A stretch of DNA of 64,000 bases. Source: Branchiostoma floridae. Lineage: Eukaryota; Chordata; Leptocardii; Amphioxiformes; Branchiostomatidae. The stretch spans positions 11,249,062 to 11,313,061 of the forward strand of contig NC_049981.1 in the NCBI RefSeq assembly GCF_000003815.2, given 5' to 3'. The notes under the pieces were generated by a model. It saw only the letters and a program-made list of their open reading frames with translations, was not told where the DNA came from and ran no database searches. A program made the translations under genes and the position numbers. Within the stretch, counting starts at the first letter, position 1. The number at the start of each line of letters is the position of its first letter. Shown piece by piece: positions 39,801 through 48,900 of this stretch.

Positions 39801-39892
39801 GGCGCTGCTTCAAGGGCTCTTCCGACATGACCGCAAACGTCATGTCGCCACGTGACGGCGTCGCTGTAGTATTCATGTGCGCAAGGAATTAA
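22266..39892 (+). CDS. CILP: Cartilage intermediate layer protein-like, complete, 14 exons
   Basis: Coding exons are 22266-22320, 29263-29422, 30157-30272, 31953-32126, 33601-33774, 34038-34215, 34535-34668, 35188-35296, 35494-35648, 36105-36269, 36752-38138, 38503-38635, 39047-39256 and 39614-39892. All have GT-AG borders and compatible phases, totalling 1142 residues; human CILP has about 1180. Exon 1 is a signal peptide ([17 protein letters not shown]). Exons 2-3 form a WxxW domain ([17 protein letters not shown] through FWCLNRE, residues ~19-110). Exons 4 and 5 are each one TSP1 domain. Exons 6-7 form a CILP regulatory-like domain, and exons 8-9 an Ig domain ([17 protein letters not shown]). 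Exon 11 holds the conserved CILP region, with a furin-type RRKR site at residues 745-748. It should be a secreted, cleaved matrix glycoprotein. An assembly gap in intron 3 could hide an extra exon. Whether it is orthologous to CILP or CILP2 cannot be decided here. Confidence 0.95.
25576..25690. repeat. (ATGG)n microsatellite
   Basis: About 25 copies of a four-base unit with a few ATAG variants at the right end. The open frames through it, encoding repeats of DGWM or HPSI, are artefacts. Confidence 0.95.
28472..28968. mobile_element. MITE family D (~497 bp) with 40 bp inverted ends
   Basis: The left end AGGCCACAGCAAGTAAAT and the adjacent ATGGATGACATCC are mirrored at the right end as GGATGTCATCCAT and ATTTACTTGCTGTGGCCT. 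A second terminus fragment occurs near 21590. No coding capacity. It sits in CILP-like intron 1. Confidence 0.75.
29540..29830 (-). repeat. Repeat shared with the 51.9 kb region
   Basis: On the minus strand this contains GCAGTACAATGCGAACCAGT, CAGACGGTCACCAAAA and AGAGTCTCTTTATTC. The region at 51880-52170 carries GCAATGTGAGCC, CAGACGGTCACCAAAATATC and AGAATCTCTTTATTC in the same order. The minus-strand open frame here is therefore probably repeat-derived. Confidence 0.45.
30357..30921. other. Assembly gap (565 N)
   Basis: A run of N in CILP-like intron 3. Reading frames that span it are meaningless. A further exon or repeat may be hidden. Confidence 0.99.
31195..31350 (+). mobile_element. 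SINE-like fragment in CILP-like intron 3
   Basis: Segments GGTCGATTCTCAGC, TTGTGTCCTTGGAAAAGGCG and CCACTGGTACCCAGGTGTAAA resemble the SINE-like repeats at 14765 and 42960. It is diverged, with only a relic of the B box. Confidence 0.5.
32346..32575 (-). repeat. Dispersed repeat family R, long copy
   Basis: It contains, inverted relative to 38270, CTAACAAACTACTGCTCTAT, GGTGACCAGTCCCTCTAG and TATGTCCTGCAACTTGCTAC, then ATCGAACACTACAGG and a palindrome around ACCATGGTTACT and AGTAACTATGGTGAT. The copy at 61146-61345 has the same order. It lies in CILP-like intron 4. Confidence 0.65.
33243..33504. mobile_element. MITE family C, copy 2
   Basis: The left arm (AAAGCCTCGTCTGTGGCCTA, TTAACCGGGATGAGGCC, GGGCGTGGCCTC) is mirrored on the right (GAGGCCACGCCCAC, CTCAGCCCGGTTTAGC, GCCATGGGCGAGGCTTT). 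The centre has CAGCCAATCAGAGAATAG. It ends about 100 bp before the second TSP1 exon of the CILP-like gene. Confidence 0.75.
38270..38432 (+). repeat. Dispersed repeat family R copy
   Basis: TGTAGCAAGTGGCATGGCAG, GGGGCTGGTAACAT, GAATAAACAGATCAGTAG and ACCATGTGAAGG match the other three copies. It is preceded by a TTTG pentamer-like run at about 38168-38192. It lies in CILP-like intron 11. Confidence 0.6.
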
Positions 39893-40313
39893 AAAGCTAC
39901 ATGTTGGCGCGCTGTATTTTCTTTGACACTTAGCTGATTAGCATATCAAGCATTACCTTTTAGTGTGTCAATCTTTGCACAACAGTCTATTTTTATAGCT
40001 TTTGCGACAACAAAACAAATAGTTGTTTTGTTACCCTTGTTCCTCTTGTTTAAAAGCTGATTTTCACTGAGTTCAAGTTTGAAATTACGACTTTGGTGTT
40101 TTTATCATATTCTTAAGTACTGTGAATTTGGGATTGTCTGAGACTTCAGGTACCTTAATATGTTTAATAATTTTGTAGTTTCTTTTACTAAAACGAGGCA
40201 TTATTTAGTATTCAATAAGTTCACAATGTAGTCGAATACGTAGTAACTGTGTCGTATAGATAATAGTGTTCATACTAAGCTATGAATGTTCATAAATCAA
40301 TTGTATACTTAGT

Positions 40314-40319
40314 ATTAAA
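40314..40319 (+). terminator. Weak candidate poly(A) signal (ATTAAA)
   Basis: A variant signal about 420 bp downstream of the CILP-like stop. It was selected only by position and sequence. Confidence 0.25.
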
Positions 40320-41279
40320 CTACAGTATCATACTATACAATGATGATGGTGCTCTCAACAATACACGAGACTGAGAGTAAGTAGAATTTTTGGCGACGCT
40401 TTCAGGGAGCGAGCTTAATAGTATTGTATTGTTGGTTGCTTTGAATTTTTAGATCCCTTTCAGTATCAGTACTGATGCACCATGTGATGGTTTAGTCCAT
40501 CAAAACATCGCTTCTATGATGTAAATATGTATAACCTCACTCTCTAGTAATATATCTAGACCTAGGGCATGTAGACCCTATAATAGAGGTAACAAGATAA
40601 GATACTTGCAAGATTTTTTGAGGAAAAAACAGAAGTACCCTTTTCCAGACAAAACACTCAAATCCTCTAGCCTTGCTTCTTTAAGTTCTAAGCAAGCTCA
40701 ATGGGTCTGGTTTTTCTTCTGTTGGTATTACTTTACGCTCTACTGCACTTACTCATTCTATTGCTTTGTGAGGCTGGAAACTATGATCCAAGTGCAATAG
40801 AATCGATTTGCCATCAGAAAAAAGTCAGGTCCAAAGAGCCTGGTAAGGAGGTTACAAAATGGTTTTTGGGAAATATCAAGAGAATTTCATGTTAGAAATT
40901 AATCATTTTTAAATTTTCGTTACCTTCTCCCTGGTGGGGTAGCCTTTTGGTGCTAAGCTTTTATAAGTGTTACATTTAGGCAGCAGGGAGAATGGTAGAA
41001 GTAAGAAGAACCTAAATGGAAATCAGATGCTTCTGTTTTGAATTGATTAATCTTGTAACTGTCCTTCTCCTTTGATCTGTTGACCTACACCATAAAGGTG
41101 GGTAAATCCTTTGTGGTGTAACTTGAAAAGTGTGATAGTTTAAGTAGGTGTTACACAAACATGAAATAGCCATGTCGTTATAAACATAAAGTTGTCTTTT
41201 CTATTAAATATTAGGCTATTATTAAGATAGGCTTTTGTTGTATTAATTGTGCTCTACAATATGGTAAACAAGAAAGGAT

Positions 41280-41560
41280 TATGTATGTGTTTGTGTGTGC
41301 ATGCATGCAAGCATATGTGTCTGTGTGGGAACTGTGTACATATATATGTATTTGTGTGGTGTATGGTATGTGCATTGTGTGTGTATGTGTAAGTGTGTAT
41401 GTGTATGATGTGCGTACATGTTTGTGGTTTGTATATTTTGTATATCTGCATGCGCAGTGTGTGTAGGATGTATGTGGTTTGTATGTATATATTTGTGTGT
41501 ATGTTCAAAAATGTATGTGTGTGTATATCTGTGTGTTTATGTGTGTGGGTCTGTTTGCTC
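41280..41560. repeat. Imperfect TG-rich tract
   Basis: TGTG/TATG-rich low-complexity sequence. Open frames in it on both strands are compositional. Confidence 0.8.
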
Positions 41561-42087
41561 TGTTTCTCTCTCTACACTCTGGACACTACAGGAACACTAT
41601 TGCGATGCCCTATAAAAATTGCAAAAAAAGACAAGGACTACACCAAAACTTAAAACCACAATGACCACTGCCAACCTGAGGGTTACTTACAAATTGGTTT
41701 ATACAAAATCATCGTACAAGACCTTTTTGACACACTAGTAACAGTTGATACATTGTAAGTGATTACAATAAAAGGTACAATGTACACAATGTTTCCATAG
41801 GTCACAATTTTAAGTTCAACTGTCAGTGCCCACATATGCATGTTAACAATACTGACATACTATAGCTGTGCCCTTTACGGTAATGTTTACTTCCAACCAA
41901 TCAAACAAATAACTTAAACTTAAATGCCCTTATGTCTTATTTCAAAGATCGATGGTGAGCTAGTAGTTAAATATCCTGACTGAAGTTTTGGAGCTGTTGC
42001 CAGTATTTAATAGGCTGCTTACTGATACAAAGGACTTCTAACCACGGCAACAAAAAGAAAAGTGAAGTGGTACAGCCACATGTCTTG

Positions 42088-42170
42088 TAGCCTGGTATAC
42101 CAGCCGTGTTATAGCTCCTGAGTCTCTTCTGTCCTCTCTGCAACAGAAGAGACAGCTGGATACCAGGCTA
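42088..42170. repeat. Short palindromic element (TAGCCTGGTAT family)
   Basis: The left end TAGCCTGGTATACCAGC and right end GCTGGATACCAGGCTA are inverted copies. An inner pair is GTCTCTTCTGT and ACAGAAGAGAC. A perfect 20 bp palindrome of related sequence lies at 43996-44015. Confidence 0.65.
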
Positions 42171-42744
42171 TGTGTCACGGTCATTAGAAGTAGCTAAAAT
42201 TATCATGTAAGGAACCATCCAGGGAAGAAGAAAGATGGGTAGGCAACAGAAGAGTTGGGAGGATAGTAACAGAGAATGGGTGGGAGAAAACTGGTTGCCA
42301 AATCTGTAAAGAGAATTAATAGTATTGTATCTTGTACATATTAGTAAATTAAGTGTTGATACCACTCTACATTTCAATACATTTCTACACACTCCAATCT
42401 ATTAATCATCCTTACAAATACAAGGGGGCAGGGCAATTGTCCAGTGTACTGTAACAGTGTGCTTTAAACTAACTGACCTACACAATAGTTCCTCTTCAAT
42501 GGCAACAGTGCAAAGATGGTTTAAATATCAGATCCTATTACTAAAAGTAATAAGGGCCATATTCAAGTTCCACTGGAATGGGCATAGTGTCCAAGACGGA
42601 TATTCGAAAGTTCCTCCAAAAGTCCACCAAACTTGTGTCCATGTCTTCTTGAATACATGTAGAAATGGTCTTCTTGCTGGGATTTGAAGATCTTGATTGT
42701 TTTGCTGCAGTGTAAAATGTCCTTGCTATGTGTGTAGTGTGCTG

Positions 42745-44770
42745 CTAGTCCCAGAACAGTATGCCTATGGCCATGGCAATACAACACACGGCCACGTAGG
42801 GGCTTTTCCTCTCTCCTAACGAAAAACAAAACAGTACATCAAGTTAAGCTGCTGTCACTCTTGACAACTAGAAAATTCTGTGCCATACAGCTACCTTAGC
42901 ACGATCATACAAATTACAAAAAAAGAAACATAGCCTCTGAGAGCCATTACATAGGAACTGTGTTAATCCACTGTGCCTTGGGCAGGGTATTGGCATGGAG
43001 TCCCTCTCACTTCCACCACCTTTTACCTCCCCAACTGAAGTTAGGATCCTAAATTCACACCTGGGTGGAGTTAGCCGACTTTTTCTAAGGACACAATTTT
43101 AGCTGGGAATGCAGGGAAGTGTCCCTATGAGTATGACCTTTCCATCCTGTGTCCACTTGTCTAACCACTCAGCTAATAATATAAATGATACATCATTACA
43201 TGTACCACTACAAGCATGCATTCCTATTGCAGGTTCACAGTATATACACATTCCTTTTTATTGCAGTGTACATAAATATCATCAATTGCCTTGATTCAAC
43301 TCACCTATTCTTGCACACTTCCAGAATATTCCTAGAATTCTGTAACAAATAAGACATTTTATTTAAAAACATTGCTGTGCCATTTGGCGACAAAAATCAG
43401 TTTCACATTTCGAACACCAACAAACATAATGGTACATGTAATCTGGTCTCCTCAAGTTTATGTCTCACACTTGGTATAACTGTGATATGTAATAACTGCT
43501 TTTTGACCTTACCCAGTCTTGTTCTTGTCCAGCATACGAGGTGCCATGGCCCGTACATACGTACATGTACAGATCAGCAATAGGACCACCACTAACAGGG
43601 ACTGGAAGTTGAAAATCGCTGACTGCAAAAAAAGAGTAACATAAAACATGAGATCAGACTGACCAAGTCTGTACCTTACTGTTATAAAGTAATAAACTGT
43701 TATAAAGAGTTCAATCAACATTTATGACACTAAAAATGATTGAAAAGGTACATGTAGCAATATCAGGGAGACCATCTAGATCTGCCGACAACAAATTTAA
43801 AGCATCTCATGAAACAGAGGGTTTCCTACTCCACTATTTCAAAACCTGTTTATGACTTGTCATGTGACAATGTCTATCAGCCATGACATTACAAGGAAAC
43901 TCCAGGACGAGATCTACCGAGCTGGTAGTGAGACAGAGTGCGTCTTGAAAGCTTCCCAGCCACAAACATACACAACTACATTATGTTCATTTTTATAGCC
44001 TGGGAATCCCAGGCTACAAAAATGTACACAATGTACTAAGTAGTTGTGTATGTTTGTCAGAAAATTTTGTCATGAGGTCCATGTAAATGATTTGGGCAAC
44101 AAGCAGTTTCACAGAAGTCAGAATGCATATGCAACGACAGGAATTCTAGGTAATGATATAATTTGTCAAAGGGTAAGGCACACAAAAAGTAAACAAAACC
44201 TGTCTGGACGTTGTTATGCAATTTGAAACAATGATCGAGACAAGGACTGTTTAATTTTTATGCGCCTTACCCTTTGACATATAACATGTACCTAGGGTTC
44301 CTGTTGCCACACATGCATTCTGACTTCTGTGAATTACTTGGAGCACATTTGACACAAAATTACATCATCTATCACACACTGTGACCGTCATAACAAATCA
44401 TATACATTTTTTTGTTATACCAAAACAACTCCTTGAGAAGAGGCTTAGGATGAAACACAGTAATAATCATATCATCATGAGCTATTAAAGAAAATTATAT
44501 CACAAACGCTTTGCCACAGATGACCAATCAGCTCGTGTTCATGATGATAGTTAAAAGGTGGAACAAGTTTTCTTTCCCGATACCCTTCCGCCCCCCTCCC
44601 CCTTCCCCTGACACGTCACATCACTCGAGCATCAACAGTTCACTTATTTCTCACGGTTCAGCTTTAAAACTAGGACCGGAGTATCTAAAAGATGCCCTTT
44701 CAACACATTTATACTAATCAAATATCAGAAATTCTAGTTTTAGTCCAAAACATGGGAGAAAACTTACCAT
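42745..44770 (-). CDS. TMEM167A: Protein kish-A (TMEM167A), complete, 4 exons
   Basis: Minus-strand coding exons are 44768-44770 (only the ATG, followed by GTAAGT), 43513-43622, 43305-43339 and 42745-42815, ending in TAG. They give 72 residues, which equals the usual length of kish-A. The sequence opens [20 protein letters not shown], continues through MLDKNKTG and [20 protein letters not shown], and ends in a hydrophobic helix ([15 protein letters not shown]). These match the family along its whole length. Two hydrophobic segments flank a conserved basic, charged loop, as expected for this small Golgi/secretory-pathway membrane protein. The splice phases are consistent. The gene is divergent from XRCC4, with about 350 bp between this start codon and the first XRCC4 splice donor. 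Confidence 0.95.
42960..43175 (-). mobile_element. SINE-like fragment in the last TMEM167A intron
   Basis: Reading the minus strand gives CCAGCTAAAATTGTGTCCTTAG and CCACCCAGGTGTGAATTTAG, matching the order of the SINE-like repeats at 14765 and 31195. The tRNA head is decayed. Confidence 0.5.
43996..44015. repeat. Perfect 20 bp palindrome
   Basis: TAGCCTGGGAATCCCAGGCTA-like sequence in TMEM167A intron 1, related to the element at 42088-42170. Confidence 0.55.
44085..44355. mobile_element. MITE family E, copy 1
   Basis: CACAGAAGTCAGAATGCATAT on the left pairs with ATGCATTCTGACTTCTGTG on the right. Inner blocks GTCAAAGGGTAAGGC and GCCTTACCCTTTGAC are also mirrored. A diverged copy is at 63538-63668. 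It sits in TMEM167A intron 1. Confidence 0.75.
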
Positions 44771-45122
44771 ATTTCAGCTCGCAAAGTTTGCAACCGCAAG
44801 AAGCTAGCGGCGTTAAACGGAAAATTAGGTCGTCAATTGTGTCCAACGATTCATGGTAAAGAAATTATTTTCCAAATCGTAAATCTAAATTATAGATGAT
44901 CAATAAATAGATACAGTCAAATAATTTCAAGTAATATAGCGTTTCTTTTATACTATCATAAGATGATATCATGTTAATGAAGTGGTAAATAAATTCCGAC
45001 CTGTGCGGAATATGGTGCTACATGAATGTAACGCGAAGGTCTCTAAACCCGGAAGTGTGTGCGGGTCGCAGTCGTGTGTGTTTGTGCTAGGTTTAAACCA
45101 GTAAAAACAAAACCACATATAA
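44771..45122. promoter_or_regulatory. Bidirectional promoter, TMEM167A / XRCC4
   Basis: This interval separates the TMEM167A start codon (minus) from a good plus-strand donor, AAG|GTAAGG at 45123. That donor would end a non-coding first exon of XRCC4, because the first coding exon at 45984 begins with an acceptor. An ETS-type motif CCCGGAAGTG lies at 45048-45057, and no TATA box is apparent, typical of housekeeping divergent promoters. Promoter activity is inferred. Confidence 0.6.
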
Positions 45123-45271
45123 GGTAAGGGTGTTTGTGTATGGTAGATATCTGTGTTTGTGGAAGTTATTAACCTTCGTAGCATGTAAGGCAGTAGGGTT
45201 TGTAAGCTTTTCCCCAAACTCTGATGAATTTAGTAGGTTGGACCATGCCCCCCTCCCACAATAATATGTCA

Positions 45272-45312
45272 GACCAAGGAGGTTAAAGAATCTTTCTTTA
45301 ACCTCCTTGGTC
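45272..45312. repeat. Perfect 19 bp hairpin in XRCC4 5' intron
   Basis: GACCAAGGAGGTTAAAGAA, a three-base loop, then the exact complement. It is followed by a second looser pair built on the same CCAAGGAGGTTA motif up to about 45365. It is related to the hairpin at 19668-19699. Confidence 0.7.
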
Positions 45313-45990
45313 AGACCAAACCAATGATCAGGTTAAATAACCTCCTTAACCATACCAAGGAGGCTCCTGTCAAATATCATATCACAAAGGATATTCAACC
45401 ATGTCATTGTTCTTAGAAAAATGGGTCAAATGATCATCACTTTCATGAGCTTGCTAGAAACTAACTTTTCACGGTGACCTGCCAGCCTTGACAGGACAAG
45501 TTTGATTGTTAACGCCATGGTAGTTATAATACAGTAGTACAGTACTATCCATAGATCAGATGCAATACTTAAGTACTCTACATGAACATGTATATAGATC
45601 AATGACACCGAAAGTGACTGTTCTTGTCGTCTATAGCACCCTTGCCTTGTTGTTTAGTAAAGTATAAAAATATAGATGTTGGGCCGTGTAAGACTTTAAC
45701 TTGGGTTTCCAACTGAGACTGTCCATAAAGAAGCTGGTGTTTCCATTATGTGACCTTAGTGCTACTATTGTTTCAATAGTGAACATAAAACCACCATGAC
45801 TGTTCACTTGTTTGTCCCTGAATTAGATTGCTGTAAATTTTATATATGATGATCATCATGCAATATGAAACAGTCACAGCTGAAAGGTAGTGGATGCTAC
45901 ATGTCAAACCGTTTACAGAATCTATCCGCTTGAATATTAGTGTTATGTGCTATATTACATTGATCTCTGATCTGATGTTGCAGCGCCCCC

Positions 45991-48900
45991 ATGAGAACCC
46001 TGTGTAAACTGCAGGCAGGAGGCCAGCCCTACTACCTGCTGACTAATGTGGTACAGAACGGCAGGGAAGGGTTTCAGCTCACCCTGTGTGATGGACTGAC
46101 AGCATGGGCTGGACAGGGTAAGACCTACATTTGTATAGAACCGATGAGGGAAAAGAATGGGGTAAAGGGATTTTGAAAATGTAAGGTAAAACAAGAAAGT
46201 TTGGAGGAGGAGGTTGGTTTAACGAACTACAACTTGCTAGCCGCCATGCTAGATAGAGATGCATGTGGTTGACCTTGGAACGTTTTCGACTTGAGTATGG
46301 ACACTGATTTTGTTTTGACGCACCGGTTTTATGTTTTCTGTATTGTATGTTGTGCCTGGGTGTTCAAAGTTTGACTGATTGTTACCATGTTTTGTCCTGT
46401 ATCTGTTATGGGNNNNNNNNNNNNNNNNNNNNNNNNNNNNNNNNNNNNNNNNNNNNNNNNNNNNNNNNNNNNNNNNNNNNNNNNNNNNNNNNNNNNNNNN
46501 NNNNNNNNNNNNNNNNNNNNNNNNNNNNNNNNNNNNNNNNNNNNNNNNNNNNNNNNNNNNNNNNNNNNNNNNNNNNNNNNNNNNNNNNNNNNNNNNNNNN
46601 NNNNNNNNNNNNNNNNNNNNNNNNNNNNNNNNNNNNNNNNNNNNNNNNNNNNNNNNNNNNNNNNNNNNNNNNNNNNNNATTCTTTTTTATATAATTTAGT
46701 TATAATACACCACATGCTATTAAAGGTATTTTTTGCGTGGTGCCTGTTTATGCTAAAATGCACTATCTAGAATCCTGAGGACGGAGATACATGTATATTA
46801 CCAAACCAGAAGGACTGACAACTTGATAATGATAGATACCCAACTCAGCGAGTGAACTTCAGCACACATGACAGCAAACAGGTGAGTTGTAAATTTGTTT
46901 ATTATTGTTGTTGATTTGCAGTTGATGGGGACGACATGAAGGAGATGGCAGACGAGTCCGGGATGGAGTTTGAGACGTTCGTTGCGGAGAGCGTGCGGGC
47001 GCTGACTCGGGAAAACATGGGTGACATCACCTTTCACTACTCTGTGGAGATACAGGAGGAGGATGTCACATGTAGACAGGTATGTCTGGTGCCAGGCTGT
47101 GGTACTGCATGTAGTGGTCAACAATCCGACTTAGACTAAGGTCCCAGTTCGAAAAAGTTCATGGGCTGTTTTTCTGCACCTTGTGGCTCCCGTGGTAGTT
47201 TTGGGACCTGGCCAGGCACTAGGTTGAATTTAGGTCTAATTTAGACTGAAAACGAACCTGGGACATTATAAAAAATAGACAATGTGACTTACCCGTGGGG
47301 AACACAGAGGGGTACCCACAGTATCTGGAAGTCCACTGGGACAAATTTGTGGCTTCTACGCCCGGCCAGGGCAACATCCTTGACAGGCACTGGTGCAATT
47401 GGGACGTAAACCATAGTGGGGTCATTTAACTGTAGGGTATTGTCTCAGAACCCAGAGGTGCTGGTTTCAAATCCTGACATGCTACCAGTCTTGTGCCATT
47501 AATTAAGAGGAGATAAACCTTGCAAGACTGAGGTACAACAAACCATAAACCAAATAGTGACTAAGTGAGTGACTGTGTTTGTGACTGTGACATGTATATT
47601 TTGTAAACTACAATGTACATCTTATTTCTTTTGCTGCCTATGACATTTCTTTGGTGTTTTTTCTCATTCCAGTTCTCTTGGAAGAAGTACATACCATCAG
47701 AAAAAGTCAGGGTGAGTGCCTTTGTGTTGTTTTATGTGCTACTCAAAATGATTTATCAAGTTTGTATTTACGGGAGGGTCTTTTTACCGAATGCCCACAA
47801 ACGCCCACTCTAGAGAAGTCCGCGCTGCACGAATCTCTTTTTTTTTGCTTGGAATATGTCCACGTTGTGCTCCCATGTATTAATCCTGAGTTTCAAGTCA
47901 ATCCATTGACCCGAAGTGACATAAATAAAAGTTTTCGATTCTCGATGGTCTTTTTAGCGAACGCCCACAAAATGTCTTTTTAGCGAATGCCCACTATATC
48001 CACAAAAATATCGGCCGTCGCGCAACGACACCTAAACCTACCGCCACAAACATGTTCAAGATGGTGTCCCATTGATGTGTACGGAGTTTCCGTGCTTTAC
48101 AAGCATTTTAAGTCCCTGTTTTTGGTCAAAATGTACGCGCCGATACTACCATACATTAACAATAGCAATTCAAAATGGCGGGCACTAGTCATGTGACCTC
48201 CTTGCGGGACTGTTCTATAAGTATCGCGGGAGGGACTGTTGTAGCATAGCTAATCATACAAACATTTTAGAGTGAATTCTGAACAAGATTTTCATTTCAT
48301 AGTGCTATCATCTGACTGATATTTACATTGTGGTCCTTTTTTCTGTGCTATTATTACCCAGGTTTAAGGAAATTAGTGCAAATATGGATATTGATTCACC
48401 TCAGTGCCCAATTAATGTACAAAAGGCTCAGACACATTAGTGTTATAAACCTGACTAGGGGCAGGTAACCAATACTAGAAAAACATAGCTATTTATTATT
48501 AACAATACTATTTACATTATAATAATAACTCTTCACCAAACTGGACTTTTCTTATCTTTATTTATCACAGAAACATTGTTACAATGAGGATTTGATTAGA
48601 TGAGTATCTGTTACAGTGTGCACAAACTTATTAAATACTTTCACTCCCTAAATATTTTTAAAGTATTGTAAGAAGTTGACATATAAACAATATTAATTGC
48701 ATTATTTGTGTGCAGTAAAATGTGACCACATGCTATCAATAGCCTAATAAAATGTTGGAACATGGCACAAGCGGGCTCCTCTTCTGAGTACAGAAAGGAA
48801 ATGTTTTATAACATTTACTAGTAGTTATTACGTAGAATATTTCAACTGTAAAATGTACCTTTATTAACATTTACAAACAAATTGTTTTTTCTCTTCTTAA

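Larger units (their letters stand above)
39893..42087. other. CILP-like 3' UTR and intergenic spacer
   Basis: No AATAAA was found close to the CILP-like stop. An ATTAAA at 40314-40319 is a possible weak signal. The rest is AT-rich, with a TG-rich tract at 41280-41560 and no gene-like frame. Confidence 0.45.

Noticed and set aside
46329-46770. Frames of 106-144 codons
   Set aside because: They cross the N gap in XRCC4 intron 1.
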